From Acidocella sp. (GTDB lineage: Bacteria > Pseudomonadota > Alphaproteobacteria > Acetobacterales > Acetobacteraceae), in the NCBI GenBank assembly GCA_031291755.1, contig JARLIK010000002.1, positions 92,320 to 156,319 of the forward strand: 64,000 nt of DNA, written 5' to 3'. Both the position numbers and the translations under genes were made by a program. Numbering within the stretch: position 1 is the first letter of the stretch; every line of letters begins with the position of its first letter. The notes beneath the pieces were generated by a model, which was given only the letters and a program-made list of their open reading frames with translations, was not told the origin of the DNA and did no database searches. This document shows, piece after piece, positions 37,298 through 48,954 of this stretch.

Positions 37298-38592
37298 ATT
37301 ACATTCAGGTTTTTCATAACCGGCGGTTCGCCGTTGTAGGTCTCGGCAAGGCCGGGCTGCCAGCCGCGCGAGCGTTAAAATCCCTCGGTGCAGACGTTTT
37401 TGTATGGGACGATTTTGCCCCCTCGCGCGACGCCGCCGAAGGCCTCACCGTGATGCGCCCGCACGAGATCAACAAGCCGCTCGATGCGTTGGTTCTATCC
37501 CCTGGCATTCCGCACAAATTGCCCGCCCCGCACCCCGAGGCTGCCTGGGCCTTGGCCAATCATATCCCCATCCTGACCGACACCGAACTGCTTTACCGCG
37601 CCGTCCGCGGGTCCGGCAGTAAGGCAAAGTTCGTTGGCATCACCGGCACCAATGGCAAATCCACCACCACAGCGCTGCTCGCGCATATTCTTGATGTTGC
37701 CAATATTCCAAATGCCGCCGGCGCCAACCTCGGCCCGGCCGCGTTGTCATTGCGGCTGCTGCCCGATAACGGCGTGTATGTCCTGGAAATGTCCAGCTAC
37801 ATGCTGGAGCGCCTCGTAGAAACCCGCTTTGATGTCGCTATCATGCTGAATCTCTCGCCCGATCATCTCGACCGTCATGGCGACATGGCAGGTTACGCTA
37901 TGGCCAAACGCGAAATCTTTAGCCGCCAGAAGGCTGACTGCACCGCGATTATCGGCATAGACGATCCTGCGTCGCGCGCCATGGCTGCTTGGTTGCACAC
38001 GCAGCCAGCGAATGTCGTCGAAATTTCCTCCAAGACCCACATCACCGGCCCGGCCCTTGCTCTGCCAGGCGCTCACAACGCGCAAAACGCTGCCGCCGCA
38101 ACAGCCGCAGCCAGAGCCTTAGGTGTTTCCGAAGCCGCTATCACCGAGGGTATCCGCACCTATCCCGGCTTGCCGCACCGGCAAGCGCAAATCGCCGCCG
38201 TTCACGGCATCCGCTTCATCAACGACAGCAAAGCCACTAACGCCGACGCCGCCTCCCGCGCCATGGATTGCTATGATCACTTCATCTGGATCGCCGGCGG
38301 TATCGCCAAGGCCGGTGGCATTGAGTCGCTCGCCCCGTTATTCCCGCGCATCCGCAAGGCGTTTTTGATCGGCCAGGACGCTGCATCTTTTGCCGACGCG
38401 CTTAACAAGCACAACATCCCCAACGATATCGTCGGAACGCTCGACGATGCCGTGCCGTTCGCCTACCAAACCGCCCGTGCCACCGGAACCGAAATCGTGC
38501 TGCTCTCGCCCGCCGCCGCTAGCTTTGATCAGTTCAGCAGTTTTGAACAGCGTGGCGAATACTTCACATCTCTCGCAAAGGCGATCGTGTAA
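37294..38592 (+). CDS. murD: UDP-MurNAc-L-Ala:D-Glu ligase MurD
   Basis: Adds D-glutamate to the peptidoglycan precursor. 432 residues: N-terminal Rossmann domain ([16 protein letters not shown]), ATP loop [26 protein letters not shown], and the C-terminal [11 protein letters not shown] motif and [22 protein letters not shown]. Starts within the mraY stop and overlaps ftsW by one base. Confidence 0.97.
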   Translation: MNYIQVFHNRRFAVVGLGKAGLPAARALKSLGADVFVWDDFAPSRDAAEGLTVMRPHEINKPLDALVLSPGIPHKLPAPHPEAAWALANHIPILTDTELLYRAVRGSGSKAKFVGITGTNGKSTTTALLAHILDVANIPNAAGANLGPAALSLRLLPDNGVYVLEMSSYMLERLVETRFDVAIMLNLSPDHLDRHGDMAGYAMAKREIFSRQKADCTAIIGIDDPASRAMAAWLHTQPANVVEISSKTHITGPALALPGAHNAQNAAAATAAARALGVSEAAITEGIRTYPGLPHRQAQIAAVHGIRFINDSKATNADAASRAMDCYDHFIWIAGGIAKAGGIESLAPLFPRIRKAFLIGQDAASFADALNKHNIPNDIVGTLDDAVPFAYQTARATGTEIVLLSPAAASFDQFSSFEQRGEYFTSLAKAIV

Positions 38593-39713
38593 TGGCGAGC
38601 GTTTCCCGCACCGACACCTCCGTGCTCGGCCGCTGGTGGTGGAGCGTCGACCGCGTCACCTTGCTGGCGCTGAGCATGCTCATCGGCATTGGATATGTGC
38701 TGGCTCTGGCAGCAACCCCCAGCCTTTCGATGCGCATCACCGACCCGCACACCATGGCGATGATCAAGCAGATCATCTTCCTGGGTATGGGGGGTGCTAC
38801 TATGCTGGTCATGTCGATGCTGTCGCTGCGGCAGGTCAAGCTCGCGGCACTCGGTATGGGCATCATATTTTTCCTGCTCACCGGCTTCACACTTTTGCAC
38901 GGCGTCGAAGTCGATGGCGCGCACCGCTGGATCGCGCTGCCAGGTTTCACCATCCAACCGAGTGAATTTTTGCGCCCGGCATTCATCATCATCTCCGGCT
39001 GGCTGATCGCCGAATCTCGCCGCACACCTGGGTTTCCCGGCAAACGCGCCGCATTTGGTTTCTTTTTACTCACCGCCTTGCTGTTAAAAATGCAACCCGA
39101 CATCGGCATGACCTTTCTGTTTACCATGGTCATCTTCACCCAGTTCTATCTTGATGGCCTGGATATGAAATGGGTTTTCGTCGCGGGCTTGATCGTACTT
39201 GGCGCCCTCGTTGCCGCCTTCATCTTCATCCCGCATGTGCATAGCCGGGTGATGCTGTACTGGCATCCCACCAAAACCAGCGCGTATCAGGCCATCACCG
39301 CGCTTTCGGCATTTGGCAATGGCGGATTACTTGGCCTCGGGCCAGGTGAAGGTCAGGTCAAACATTTCCTCCCGGACGCCCGCGCCGATTTCGTGTTCGC
39401 CGTAGCCGGTGAAGAATTTGGTCTGCTGTTCTGCGCCTTTATCATTCTGGTCTTTGGCGTGGTGGTTGTCCGCGCCATGGTGCGTTTGCTGGCCGAACCA
39501 AACCTGTTTGTGGTTCTCGCCGGCGGTGGCCTGATCGTAGGTTTTGGCCTGCAAGCGTTCGTGAACATGGCCTCATCATTATCGCTCATTCCCACCAAGG
39601 GCATGACTCTGCCGTTTATTTCCTACGGCGGTTCATCGGTCCTCGCCATTTCAATTCAAATGGGATTCCTCTTGGCCCTTACCCGCAAACGTCATCTGGC
39701 GGATTATTCATGA
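38592..39713 (+). CDS. ftsW: Peptidoglycan glycosyltransferase FtsW
   Basis: SEDS-family polymerase for septal peptidoglycan; works with FtsI. 373 residues with about ten membrane helices. Conserved landmarks are GVEVDGAHRWIALPGFTIQPSEFLRPAFII, the QPDIGMTFLF segment carrying the catalytic Asp, YQAITALSAFGNGGLLGLGPGEGQVKHFLPDARADFVFAVAGEEFG and the C-terminal PTKGMTLPFISYGGSS. Confidence 0.97.
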   Translation: MASVSRTDTSVLGRWWWSVDRVTLLALSMLIGIGYVLALAATPSLSMRITDPHTMAMIKQIIFLGMGGATMLVMSMLSLRQVKLAALGMGIIFFLLTGFTLLHGVEVDGAHRWIALPGFTIQPSEFLRPAFIIISGWLIAESRRTPGFPGKRAAFGFFLLTALLLKMQPDIGMTFLFTMVIFTQFYLDGLDMKWVFVAGLIVLGALVAAFIFIPHVHSRVMLYWHPTKTSAYQAITALSAFGNGGLLGLGPGEGQVKHFLPDARADFVFAVAGEEFGLLFCAFIILVFGVVVVRAMVRLLAEPNLFVVLAGGGLIVGFGLQAFVNMASSLSLIPTKGMTLPFISYGGSSVLAISIQMGFLLALTRKRHLADYS

Positions 39714-40822
39714 GAGGACCGCAGGTGAAACCCATCATCATCGCAGCGGGCGGAACCGGCGGGCACTTTTTCCCCGCCGAAGCCCTGGCCGCCGTGTTGA
39801 TGCAGCGTGGCGAACGCGTTGTGCTGCTGACTGATTCCCGTTCCAGCGGCATCACGTCAACAGTATTTGAAAATGCCGAGCGTCATGTCGTGGCGGGCGC
39901 CGGTCTTTCAGGGCGCAGCTTTGGCAGTGCCTTGAATGGCGCCGTCGCCTTGCTGCGGGGTGTTCGCCAAGCGCGCGCCCTTATGGCTGACCTCAACCCA
40001 GGTGCGGTTGTCGCTTTCGGCGGCTATCCTGCCATTCCGCCGGTCATCGCGGCCCGTCTGATGCGCCAACGTCCGATGATTTTCCTGCACGAACAAAATG
40101 CGGTTTTGGGCCGGGCGAATCGTTTGCTGGCTTACTTCAGTGACCAACTCGCTCTTACATTTGTAAAAACCGAAAAAATTCCGGCTGGGAAAAAATCCAT
40201 CGTACTCGGTAACCCGGTTCGCCCTGCGATAGCCGCTCTTTATCAGCAAGGCTATCAACCTCCGTCGGGAAAAATTGAAATTCTGGTATTGGGTGGCTCG
40301 CTCGGCGCCAAGGTTTTCGGCTCCCTTATTCCGGCCGCCCTGGCTTTGCTACCTGAATATTTGCGAGAAAAATTAGTTGTCATCCAGCAATGCCGTCAGG
40401 ATGACGCAGCGCAGGCGCAAGCAATCTTTCAATCTGCCAAAATCAATGCAACGCTTTCGCCTTTTTTCAACAACGTGGCCGAACTTTTGTCACGTGCCCA
40501 TCTGGTCATCGCCCGTTCAGGTGCCTCAACCGTGGCGGAACTCGCTATCGCTGGGCGGCCCGCCATTTTCATCCCGCTCCCCAGTGCTATCGACGATCAC
40601 CAGCGCGCCAATGCCGATGCTTTGGCAGATTGCGGCGCTGCATGGCGGATGGACCAAGCCTTATTAACGCCGCAAATTTTAGCCAATAAAATCGAGACAT
40701 TGATCAACAACCCGCAAACCCTCGAATCCGCCGCCGCCGCTGCCACCGTGCAAGGGCATCCAGGTGCTGCGGAAAAACTAGCAGACCTGGTACAACATGC
40801 CATGGCAGGTGCAAAACTATGA
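39710..40822 (+). CDS. murG: Lipid II synthase MurG
   Basis: Transfers GlcNAc to lipid I at the cytoplasmic face of the membrane. 370 residues, GT28 GT-B fold: [14 protein letters not shown] near the N-terminus, [32 protein letters not shown] and the sugar-nucleotide site [26 protein letters not shown]. Overlaps ftsW and murC by 4 bases. Confidence 0.97.
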   Translation: MRGPQVKPIIIAAGGTGGHFFPAEALAAVLMQRGERVVLLTDSRSSGITSTVFENAERHVVAGAGLSGRSFGSALNGAVALLRGVRQARALMADLNPGAVVAFGGYPAIPPVIAARLMRQRPMIFLHEQNAVLGRANRLLAYFSDQLALTFVKTEKIPAGKKSIVLGNPVRPAIAALYQQGYQPPSGKIEILVLGGSLGAKVFGSLIPAALALLPEYLREKLVVIQQCRQDDAAQAQAIFQSAKINATLSPFFNNVAELLSRAHLVIARSGASTVAELAIAGRPAIFIPLPSAIDDHQRANADALADCGAAWRMDQALLTPQILANKIETLINNPQTLESAAAAATVQGHPGAAEKLADLVQHAMAGAKL

Positions 40823-42255
40823 GGGCACTGCCTTTATCAATCGGCACCATCCACTTCGTCGGCATCGGCGGCATCGGCATGTCGGGCATCGCTGAAGTTC
40901 TGCATACGCTTGGATATACAGTTCAGGGCAGTGATATGTCCGATAATGCGAATGTTAAGCGTCTGCGCGGCATTGGCATTCCCGTGACGATTGGGCATAG
41001 CGCCGATAATCTGGGCAGCGCCCAGGTGGTTGTTATTTCGACGGCCGTGCCAAAAGAAAATGTCGAATTGGTTACCGCCCGCGCCAAGCTGATCCCGGTG
41101 GTCCGCCGCGCCGAAATGCTGGCGGAATTGATGCGCCTCAAATGGTCCATCGCCATCGGCGGCACTCACGGCAAAACCACAACCACCAGCCTAGTAGCAG
41201 CGGTTTTAGAAGGCGCTGGGTTTGACCCCACCGTGATCAACGGCGGCATCATCAACGCCTACGGTAGCAACACACGCCTGGGCGCTGGTGATTGGATGGT
41301 GGTTGAAGCCGATGAATCAGACGGCAGCTTCCTGCGCCTGCCGCCCGTCATCACCATCGTCACCAACATGGACCCCGAACATCTCGACCATTGGGGAACC
41401 CGCGAGGCAATGGAAGCCGGCTACCGTCAATTCGTCTCCAACATTCCCTTTTACGGATTCGCGGTGCTCTGCATCGACCACCCCGCCGTCCAGCAAATGA
41501 TTCCGGCATTATCCGATCATCGTGTCATAACCTACGGTTTTTCACCGCAGGCCGATGTGCGGGCCGAACGCATCATGTCCGACCGCAGCGGCGCTACCTT
41601 TGAAGTCCGCTTCTCCGACCGCGCCACCGGCCGCGCCCGCCGGATGGGACCATTCCGCTTGCCGATGCTCGGCAACCACAATGTGCAGAACGCTCTGGCT
41701 GCCATCGCCGTGGCCGCTGAAATGGAAATCGAGGAGCCAAAAATCAAGGCGGCTTTGGCATCCTTCGCCGGCGTCAAGCGCCGCTTCACCACCACCGGCG
41801 AGGCTGGCGGCATTACTGTCATTGACGATTACGGCCATCACCCCGTCGAAATCTCAGCCGTATTAAAAGCCGCCCGGCAAGCAGGCGCGCGTGATGTCAT
41901 CGCCGTGGTGCAACCGCACCGCTACTCACGTTTGCAGACCCTGTTTGAAGATTTCTGCACCTGCATGAACGATGCAGGCACCGTCATCGTCGCCAACGTT
42001 TACCCCGCTGGTGAAGCTCCAATCGAGGGCGTCAACCGTGATGCTTTGGTTGAGGGCCTGCGCTCCCGCGGGCATCGCTCGGTTGTGCCGTTGAGCGATC
42101 CTTCGCATCTGGCGGAAATGGTCAATGCCATCGCAAGGCACGGCGATTTTGTCATATGCCTGGGTGCCGGCAACATCACAACCTGGGCCAACGCTCTGCC
42201 CGAGGAACTAAAAGCGCTGCAAGGCACTTCAAAACGCGCTGGTGCCCCGCGATGA
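40819..42255 (+). CDS. murC: UDP-MurNAc:L-alanine ligase MurC
   Basis: First Mur ligase of the pathway. 478 residues: [17 protein letters not shown] at the N-terminus, ATP loop [45 protein letters not shown] and [18 protein letters not shown]. The stop overlaps the murB start (ATGA). Confidence 0.97.
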   Translation: MRALPLSIGTIHFVGIGGIGMSGIAEVLHTLGYTVQGSDMSDNANVKRLRGIGIPVTIGHSADNLGSAQVVVISTAVPKENVELVTARAKLIPVVRRAEMLAELMRLKWSIAIGGTHGKTTTTSLVAAVLEGAGFDPTVINGGIINAYGSNTRLGAGDWMVVEADESDGSFLRLPPVITIVTNMDPEHLDHWGTREAMEAGYRQFVSNIPFYGFAVLCIDHPAVQQMIPALSDHRVITYGFSPQADVRAERIMSDRSGATFEVRFSDRATGRARRMGPFRLPMLGNHNVQNALAAIAVAAEMEIEEPKIKAALASFAGVKRRFTTTGEAGGITVIDDYGHHPVEISAVLKAARQAGARDVIAVVQPHRYSRLQTLFEDFCTCMNDAGTVIVANVYPAGEAPIEGVNRDALVEGLRSRGHRSVVPLSDPSHLAEMVNAIARHGDFVICLGAGNITTWANALPEELKALQGTSKRAGAPR

Positions 42256-43148
42256 TGGCCACGCTTGAAATCCCAACCATCCGTGGGCGCATTCAAGAGG
42301 GCATAGTTCTCGGCCCCACCACATGGTTTCGCGTCGGCGGTGCTGCTGAATTTTTAGTGCGTCCGGCTGATGCCACTGATCTCTCCGATTTACTGCGCAA
42401 ACTGCCGCTGGAAATGCCGGTCACCGTCATCGGCGCCGCTTCCAACCTTATCATCCGTGATGGCGGCATTTCCGGCGTCGTTATCAAATTGGCTCGCGGC
42501 TTCAACGACATTGTCGTTGAGGATAACGCCATCATCGCCGGTGCCGCGGCTCTCGATATCACCGTGGCCGAAAACGCCGCCGCCGCTGGCCGTGCCGGGC
42601 TTGAATTTCTCTCAGGCATCCCTGGCACCATTGGCGGTGCGGTGGCGATGAATGCCGGTGCGTACGGTGGTGACATCGCAAATGTGCTTGACTGGGCCGA
42701 GATCATTACTCGCTCGGGCGAATTGCTGCGTCTTACCGCTCACGACCTCTCTCTCTCCTATCGCCGCTCCAACCTGCCGCCTGGCGCCGTCGTAATCCGC
42801 GCCCGGTTACTGACGCACGCAGGAGATATCAAAACCATCGCCGCCCGCATGGCCGATATTAAAACCAGCCGCGAACTAACCCAGCCAACCCGCGCCCGCA
42901 CCGGCGGCTCCACCTTCGCCAACCCGCCCGACATGAAAGCCTGGGAGTTGATCGACGCCGCCGGCTGCCGTGGCCTGCAGCGCGGCGGCGCCCAAGTATC
43001 GGAACTTCACTGCAATTTCCTGCTAAATAATGGTGATGCCACCGCCGCCGACCTGGAAGGTCTGGGCGAGGACGTACGCCGTCGCGTCGCGGAATCCTCC
43101 GGTGTTTCGTTGCATTGGGAAATAAAACGAATTGGAATTCCAGCATGA
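42252..43148 (+). CDS. murB: UDP-N-acetylenolpyruvoylglucosamine reductase MurB
   Basis: FAD/NADPH enzyme making UDP-MurNAc. 298 residues from ATG 42252, which overlaps the murC stop; the frame is open about 100 bases into murC but only this start gives the normal N-terminus. Motifs: [57 protein letters not shown] and the catalytic Ser in GGSTFANP. The [29 protein letters not shown] end is that of type I/IIb enzymes. Overlaps ddl. Confidence 0.96.
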   Translation: MMATLEIPTIRGRIQEGIVLGPTTWFRVGGAAEFLVRPADATDLSDLLRKLPLEMPVTVIGAASNLIIRDGGISGVVIKLARGFNDIVVEDNAIIAGAAALDITVAENAAAAGRAGLEFLSGIPGTIGGAVAMNAGAYGGDIANVLDWAEIITRSGELLRLTAHDLSLSYRRSNLPPGAVVIRARLLTHAGDIKTIAARMADIKTSRELTQPTRARTGGSTFANPPDMKAWELIDAAGCRGLQRGGAQVSELHCNFLLNNGDATAADLEGLGEDVRRRVAESSGVSLHWEIKRIGIPA

Positions 43149-44050
43149 CCCGCGTCGCAGTCCTGCATGGCGGCATGTCCGCCGAACGTGAAGTCAGCCT
43201 GCGGTCCGGCCGTCAGGTCATCGAAGCCCTGCGTGAAGCCGGTTATGAAGTCACGCCCATCGATGTGACGTTCGACGTGCAAGCCCTCATCGCAGACTTA
43301 ACGCCAGCCCCCGATGTGGTGTTTAATGCCCTGCATGGACGCTTTGGTGAAGACGGCACCATTCAAGGTATTCTGGATTATTTAGGTATTCCCTACACAC
43401 ATTCAGGCGTGCGTGCCTCTGCACTGGCCATGGACAAAGCCGCAGCCAAAGCGGTGTTCGCACATGCCGGCCTTCCTGTAGCCCCGCACCGTATCATCGA
43501 AATCGCCGAACTCGCCGACCATGACCCGCTGCCGCCGCCTTACGTGGTCAAGCCGGTGAATGAAGGTTCATCGGTCGGCGTCTCCATCGTCCGGCCCGGT
43601 GATAACCGCAACGCTGAAATTGTCGCTGCCTGGAATTTTGGCCCTGCGATGGTCGAGCAATATATTCCCGGCCGCGAACTCACAGTCGGTGTTTTAGAAG
43701 ATCACGCCCTCATCGTCACCGAGATTCTCTCAGGCGAGGCCTTCTACGATTACCATGCCAAATACGCACAGGGCGGTTCGCGCCATGTCGTACCAGCGGA
43801 AATTCCATCGGACATTGCCAGGCGCGCCATGGATATCGCGCTGGCCGCGCATCAGGCGCTGGGATGCCGTGGTGCCTCCCGCGCTGATTTACGTTATGAT
43901 GATGCAACGGGCCGTTTGGTATTGCTGGAAGTTAACACCCAACCCGGCATGACCCCCACCTCGTTGCTGCCCGAACAAGCAGGCCATCTTGGTATGTCGT
44001 TTTCCGCGCTATGCGCATGGATGGTGGAGCGTGCCGCATGTCGCGTTTAA
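43145..44050 (+). CDS. ddl: D-alanine-D-alanine ligase Ddl
   Basis: Makes the D-Ala-D-Ala that MurF attaches. 301 residues from ATG 43145, which overlaps the murB stop. ATP-grasp features: [63 protein letters not shown], and metal-binding [20 protein letters not shown]. Confidence 0.97.
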   Translation: MTRVAVLHGGMSAEREVSLRSGRQVIEALREAGYEVTPIDVTFDVQALIADLTPAPDVVFNALHGRFGEDGTIQGILDYLGIPYTHSGVRASALAMDKAAAKAVFAHAGLPVAPHRIIEIAELADHDPLPPPYVVKPVNEGSSVGVSIVRPGDNRNAEIVAAWNFGPAMVEQYIPGRELTVGVLEDHALIVTEILSGEAFYDYHAKYAQGGSRHVVPAEIPSDIARRAMDIALAAHQALGCRGASRADLRYDDATGRLVLLEVNTQPGMTPTSLLPEQAGHLGMSFSALCAWMVERAACRV

Positions 44051-44979
44051 GCGCTGCCAGTGCTCCTATGCGAGCCACATCCCGCCCCGCCGCCAAGGTG
44101 AAAAGCAAAAAGCCGATTACGGCGCAGGATCGTTTGAAAGCCCGCACACTATTTTTCCGGCGCGTCAAACGGAGCATCAAGCCGGGCATGTGGGTGCTGG
44201 TCAGCATTTTTGCCGTGGCGTTTATCGCGCAGGCTGTCCGCGCCATTCCCGCGGCACCTGCTAAAGCTGTGCCCCTGCACAGCGGTTCGAGCTTTGCTCG
44301 TCTGGCGGCGGTGGCTGGCTTCAAGGTTGCCAACATCAAAATTTCCGGTGCTGATGATAGCTCGCTGCCGGCCATCCAGGCCGCCCTCGGCGTGCGTCCT
44401 GGCGATCCTATTTTTGGCGTATCAATTAACGATGCAGCACAGCGTGTCGCTCAGGTTGGCTCCGTTCAGTCTGCGATTATCGAACGCGAATTACCTTCGA
44501 CAATCGTGGTCGCCATCACTCAGCGTGCCGCTTTTGCAATTTGGCAGACGGGTTCAGGCGTGTCGGCGCAATATGCGCTTATCGACAAAGCAGGCAACAT
44601 CATTGCCAATCAAAATGCCGTCGAGGCCAAACGGCGTGACCCTAACCTGCTGTTGGTGGTGGGCCAGGGTGCTGCGCAACATGCTGCGGCCCTGCAAACC
44701 CAACTCGACGCATTTCCGAGCATCAATCAGCGTATCGTGGCGGCAGAATGGGTCGATGGCCTACGCTGGAATTTAACGCTGAAAGACCAGACGGTCGTCA
44801 AGCTGCCGATGAACGACGTGCAAACAGCCTTGATCCAGCTTGCTAGATTGCAAACCAGTATGCAGTTGCTGGATCGTCCTGTCGAAGCGATCGACATGCG
44901 CTTGCCTGGTCGCATGGTGGTGCATCCTGCTTCCAGGGATGGCGCATCGTCTCCCGGCAATGCGGCTGGGCATTCATGA
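44038..44979 (+). CDS. ftsQ: Cell division protein FtsQ
   Basis: 313 residues from ATG 44038 (GGTGGAG upstream), overlapping the ddl end by 13 bases. A basic cytoplasmic N-terminus of about 45 residues, one membrane helix (about 46-66), a POTRA domain ([50 protein letters not shown]) and a beta domain with [20 protein letters not shown]. Links the FtsL/FtsB complex to other divisome proteins in the periplasm. Confidence 0.93.
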   Translation: MSRLSAASAPMRATSRPAAKVKSKKPITAQDRLKARTLFFRRVKRSIKPGMWVLVSIFAVAFIAQAVRAIPAAPAKAVPLHSGSSFARLAAVAGFKVANIKISGADDSSLPAIQAALGVRPGDPIFGVSINDAAQRVAQVGSVQSAIIERELPSTIVVAITQRAAFAIWQTGSGVSAQYALIDKAGNIIANQNAVEAKRRDPNLLLVVGQGAAQHAAALQTQLDAFPSINQRIVAAEWVDGLRWNLTLKDQTVVKLPMNDVQTALIQLARLQTSMQLLDRPVEAIDMRLPGRMVVHPASRDGASSPGNAAGHS

Positions 44980-44992
44980 GGAGCCGAAGCCA

Positions 44993-46303
44993 ATGAACGA
45001 TCTGTCACGCCGCACACCGCCGCCAGAACGCAGTATCCGAATGCTCGCGGACGAAACGCCGCGCCCGCGTGCCATCCGCTCTGGTCCGTTCGGCGTGCTT
45101 GACATCGGTTCGACCAAAATCGCCTGCCTGATTGGCCGTGCGGAATCTGATGGCCGGCTCAGGGCTCTTGGCTTTGGCTGGCAGAAGGGCAGGGGTGTCA
45201 AATCAGGTGGTATCGTCGATCTCGAAGAGGCTGAAAAAGCCATCCGCGCCGCTGTCGGCGCCGCCGAGGACATGGCCGATACACGTCTTAAAAGTGTGAT
45301 CGTCAATCTTTCCTGCGGCCAGCCCGAAAGCCGGCTGTTCAATGTGCAATGGCCGGTTGATGGCCGCGCCGTCAACGCTGAAGATATTCGCCGTGTGGTG
45401 CGCGAGGCCCGCCATCGCGCCTTTGCCGATGGCCGCGAAACCATCCATTCTCTGCCTCTGAATTTCTCCACCGATGCCACGCAGGGCGTTACCGACCCGC
45501 GCGGGCTGTTTTGCGATACACTCACCGCACAGCTGCATGTTATCGATGCCGGCAACACCGCGCTGCGGACTTTGGCAGCTTGCCTCTCGCGCTGTGAGCT
45601 TGATATCTCGGCCTTGGTCTCGGCCCCGATGGCCTCGGGGCTCGCAACTTTGGTCGGCGATGAGCGTGAACTCGGCGCCACGGTCATCGACATGGGTGGC
45701 GGCACCACCAGCATGGCGGTGTTTGCCGAAGGCCAGCTTCTGCACACCGCACAAATTCCCATCGGCGGCATGCATGTCACCAACGACATCGCCCGCATGC
45801 TCTCCACCTCCGTCGCGCATGCCGAACGCCTGAAGGCGCTGTACGGCAATGTGCAGGGCAGCCCCGATGACGAGCGCGAATTACTGCCGGTGCCGCAGGT
45901 GGGCGAGGATGAGAATCAAATCGCTAAAATTCCCCGCAGCCTGCTCATCAGCGTCATCCGCCCGCGCATGGAGGAAATTTTCGAGCTGGTGAAAGACCGG
46001 CTGGAAACCGCTGGCATCGCCGGTGCGGGCGGCAACCGCGTGGTGCTCACCGGCGGCGCCTCGCAGCTTGGCGGTGTGCGGGAGATGGCGGCTCAGATGC
46101 TTGATCGTAACGTCCGGCTCGGCAAACCCAACGCCATGGTCGGGCTGCCGGATTCCGCCACCGCCCCAAACTTCGCCACCCTCGCCGGATTGCTCGCCTT
46201 CGCTACCGGCGACGGTCAGACCATGCACGACATCGACTTCGACGGTGAGCAAAGCTCCGGCTGGTTCAGCCGATTCGTTAATTTTCTGAAAGACCGCGTT
46301 TAA
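44993..46303 (+). CDS. ftsA: Cell division protein FtsA
   Basis: Actin-like ATPase that anchors FtsZ to the membrane. 436 residues from ATG 44993 with GAGGAG 9 bases upstream; the frame runs further back into ftsQ without a suitable start. Landmarks: phosphate-1 loop GVLDIGSTKIACLIG, the 1C domain, VIDMGGGTTSMAVFAEGQ, VVLTGGASQLGGVREMA and a C-terminal amphipathic helix (GWFSRFVNFLKDRV) for membrane binding. Confidence 0.96.
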   Translation: MNDLSRRTPPPERSIRMLADETPRPRAIRSGPFGVLDIGSTKIACLIGRAESDGRLRALGFGWQKGRGVKSGGIVDLEEAEKAIRAAVGAAEDMADTRLKSVIVNLSCGQPESRLFNVQWPVDGRAVNAEDIRRVVREARHRAFADGRETIHSLPLNFSTDATQGVTDPRGLFCDTLTAQLHVIDAGNTALRTLAACLSRCELDISALVSAPMASGLATLVGDERELGATVIDMGGGTTSMAVFAEGQLLHTAQIPIGGMHVTNDIARMLSTSVAHAERLKALYGNVQGSPDDERELLPVPQVGEDENQIAKIPRSLLISVIRPRMEEIFELVKDRLETAGIAGAGGNRVVLTGGASQLGGVREMAAQMLDRNVRLGKPNAMVGLPDSATAPNFATLAGLLAFATGDGQTMHDIDFDGEQSSGWFSRFVNFLKDRV

Positions 46304-46326
46304 GTGCCGAAATCTGCATTTCTTGT

Positions 46327-46354
46327 TTGACATGAAATCGAAGCGTTCTTTACC
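46327..46354 (+). promoter_or_regulatory. Possible ftsZ promoter
   Basis: TTGACA (46327-46332), a 16-base spacer and TTTACC (46349-46354) lie in the 75-base ftsA-ftsZ gap, the largest gap in the cluster. The -35 is perfect and the -10 weak. ftsZ also has a strong AAGGAG Shine-Dalgarno. Confidence 0.35.
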
Positions 46355-46378
46355 GCTACGAACTAAGGAGACTGACCA

Positions 46379-47953
46379 ATGACCCTCAACCTGACGATTC
46401 AGAAGACTGCGCATACGGATTTCACGCCGCGGATCACCGTCATCGGTGTCGGCGGTGGTGGCACCAACGCGGTGAATAACATGATCGCCTTGAACCTGCC
46501 GGGCGTGGATTTCGTCGTGGCCAACACTGACGCGCAATCATTGCAGTTGTCGCGCGCCGAGCGCCGCATCCAGCTCGGGCCGCATATCACCCAAGGCAAC
46601 GGTGCCGGTGGCCGCCCGGAAGTGGGCAAGGCCTCCGCCGATGAAGCCTGCGACGATCTGGCCCGTCACCTTGAAAACACCCACATGGTGTTCATCACCG
46701 CTGGCATGGGCGGCGGTACCGGTACCGGTGCAGCGCCGGTCATTGCCCGCATGGCGCGCGAGCGCAACATCCTTACCATCGGCGTGGTCACCAAGCCGTT
46801 TGGTTTCGAGGGCAAAAAACGCATGCGCCTGGCAGAGGAAGGCATCTCCGAACTGCAGGCCTATGTTGATACGCTGATTGTGATACCCAACCAGAATCTC
46901 TTCAAGGTTGCCAACGAGCGCACCGGCTGGAAAGAAGCCTTCGAGATGGCTGACAACGTCCTTTACATGGGCGTGCGCGGCGTCACCGACTTGATGGTGC
47001 TGCCCGGTCTGATCAACCTCGACTATGCCGACATCCGTTCAGTGATGGCCGAAATGGGCAAGGCGATGATGGGCACGGGCGAAGCCGCCGGCGAAGACCG
47101 TGCTATGCGCGCCGCCGAGGCCGCCATCAGCAACCCGCTGCTCGAAGATACCAACATGAAGGGTGCCCGCGGCCTGTTGATCAACATCACCGGCGGCTCC
47201 GATATCACCCTGTTCGAAATGGATCAGGCCGCGAATCGGATTCGCGAGGAGGTCGATGAAGACGCCAACATCATGGTTGGTATGGCGCTCGATGAAAATC
47301 TGGCTGGCCATATCCGTATTTCCGTGGTCGCCACCGGCATCGACAGCTCGGCTCCCGGCGTTGCGCAGATGCCGAAGTTCCAGGTGGTCGGCGGTGGTGT
47401 GGCTGAACCCGTGGCATTCCCGCCGCATGTTCAGCAGGCGGCTCAGCAAGCTGCCCAACAAGCTGCCCAAGCGGCCGCGCAAATGGCCCCGCAACAGCAC
47501 GCCCCGCAACCGCACGCTCCTGAAATGTTCCAGCAGGGTGCTGGCTATATTCCGCAGGCTCCCTCCAAACCCTTGATTTCCGCGGCTTATCAGGGCGCTG
47601 AAACCGCACGGTTTGAGTTGGAAGAACCGGTGGAAAAGCGTCCGTCACGTCCGCCAACCCCACCTCCGGCGGCCACCATCCGCTATGAGAGTGTGCGCCC
47701 GCCGGCACCGGAACCGCAGAAGCGGCCCAGCCTGTTCAGCCGCGTTTTTGGTGGTGCCGCCGAGGAAACCGCCCCGCCGGTGCAGCCGCGGCCAGCCTCT
47801 CATCGTGAACCGGTGATTTCCCCGGTCGCGCCCCGCTCAGAGCCGGATTTTGACGCGCCGATTCCGGTATTCGGCCGCGCCCCGGTCCGCTCCTCGCAGA
47901 TTGATGAGGTAGAGCTGGAAATTCCGGCGTTCCTGCGCCGTTCCAACTCATAG
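46379..47953 (+). CDS. ftsZ: Cell division GTPase FtsZ
   Basis: Tubulin-like protein forming the Z ring. 524 residues: GTPase domain with [14 protein letters not shown], the tubulin signature [13 protein letters not shown] and [15 protein letters not shown] T7 loop region ([19 protein letters not shown]). After residue 320 there is a long linker rich in Gln, Ala and Pro (QQAAQQAAQ run at about 345-370), then the conserved C-terminal peptide [10 protein letters not shown] that binds FtsA. The long linker is common in Alphaproteobacteria. Confidence 0.98.
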   Translation: MTLNLTIQKTAHTDFTPRITVIGVGGGGTNAVNNMIALNLPGVDFVVANTDAQSLQLSRAERRIQLGPHITQGNGAGGRPEVGKASADEACDDLARHLENTHMVFITAGMGGGTGTGAAPVIARMARERNILTIGVVTKPFGFEGKKRMRLAEEGISELQAYVDTLIVIPNQNLFKVANERTGWKEAFEMADNVLYMGVRGVTDLMVLPGLINLDYADIRSVMAEMGKAMMGTGEAAGEDRAMRAAEAAISNPLLEDTNMKGARGLLINITGGSDITLFEMDQAANRIREEVDEDANIMVGMALDENLAGHIRISVVATGIDSSAPGVAQMPKFQVVGGGVAEPVAFPPHVQQAAQQAAQQAAQAAAQMAPQQHAPQPHAPEMFQQGAGYIPQAPSKPLISAAYQGAETARFELEEPVEKRPSRPPTPPPAATIRYESVRPPAPEPQKRPSLFSRVFGGAAEETAPPVQPRPASHREPVISPVAPRSEPDFDAPIPVFGRAPVRSSQIDEVELEIPAFLRRSNS

Positions 47954-48066
47954 CCCGCGCCGCCAAACCTAAAAAACCCCGTCCGCCGCCACTTTCGGCG
48001 GCGGCTCTGCGTACCATTGAACGCCGGGGCGTTGCCCGCCGCGGTTTAGGGGATGCGTACCACACA

Positions 48067-48846
48067 TTGATGACCGTGCCGTTGCCCATGCTTCTAGGCA
48101 TATTGGCGCTGGTATTTTTGGCGATAAACATCGTATTTACAGTCGTTTATGCGTTCACAGGCGGCCTTGAAGGTGTCCGCGCCGGTACCAGTCTGGGTGC
48201 CTTCTTCTTTTCGGTGCAAACCCTCTCCACCACTGGCTATGGCGCCATCTACCCGGTGTCGGTCGCCGCCAATTTTGCCTCATCGGTTGAATCCCTCATC
48301 GGCCTGCTTTCCACCGCCTTGGCCACTGGTATTTTATTTGCCCGATTATCACGGCCGCAGGCGCGGGTTTTGTTCAGCAAAGCCATCATCATCCGGCGCT
48401 ACCAAGGTACCCCCACCTTGATGTTCCGCATCGTCAATGAGCGCCGCAACCAGATTGCCGAAGCCCGGATGTCTGTAACCATCACCCGTGATGAAACCGA
48501 GGAAGATGGCAGCGTGATGCGGAAAATGGTGAATTTAAAGCTCGAGCGCGACGTCTCGCCGGTGTTCGCCCTTAGTTGGGTGGTTATGCATAAAATCACC
48601 CCGGATAGCCCATTGTTCGGTAAGGACGCCCGCAAAATCGCTGCCGACGGCAACGTTATCATCTGTTCCTTTTCCGGCATTGACGACACATTAAGCGCCA
48701 GCATCTACGCCCGCCACGTCTATGGCGCCGAAGACTTACGAGTTGGTCATCGTTTCGTTGATGTCATCGAGCGTAAGCCGAACGGCGATCTGATGATTGA
48801 CTACGGCCGGTTTCATGATACCGAGCTTGAGCAAACCGCAGAATAA
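48067..48846 (+). CDS. Inward-rectifier potassium channel (KirBac-type), start uncertain
   Basis: Two membrane helices around a pore loop with the K+ filter TTGYG (LSTTGYGAIYPVS), then the beta-sandwich Kir cytoplasmic domain (LMFRIVNERRNQIAEARMSV, HKITPDSPLFG, FSGIDDTLSASIYARHVY). Coordinates use the first ordinary start, TTG 48067, which would remove the conserved slide helix: the same frame upstream encodes RRGLGDAYHTL, matching the family, and stays open to a TGA at 47902 without ATG, GTG or TTG. CTG at 48007, ATT at 48016 or ATA at 47950 (overlapping the ftsZ stop) are candidate starts. Position between ftsZ and lpxC is unusual. Confidence 0.88.
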   Translation: MMTVPLPMLLGILALVFLAINIVFTVVYAFTGGLEGVRAGTSLGAFFFSVQTLSTTGYGAIYPVSVAANFASSVESLIGLLSTALATGILFARLSRPQARVLFSKAIIIRRYQGTPTLMFRIVNERRNQIAEARMSVTITRDETEEDGSVMRKMVNLKLERDVSPVFALSWVVMHKITPDSPLFGKDARKIAADGNVIICSFSGIDDTLSASIYARHVYGAEDLRVGHRFVDVIERKPNGDLMIDYGRFHDTELEQTAE

Positions 48847-48954
48847 TCTCATTAAAACAATGGGTTGTGCCGTAATAATCGGTAATAATCATTGACTGGC
48901 GGTGGCGCCTCGCCTCCTTTAGGGTGCATCGCATCATGAATATTGGGTTAATCT

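Noticed and set aside
48881..48900. Tandem GTAATAATC repeat before lpxC as a regulator site
   Set aside because: Two copies of a simple AT-rich 10-mer are weak evidence, and the nearby TTGACT has no acceptable -10 partner.
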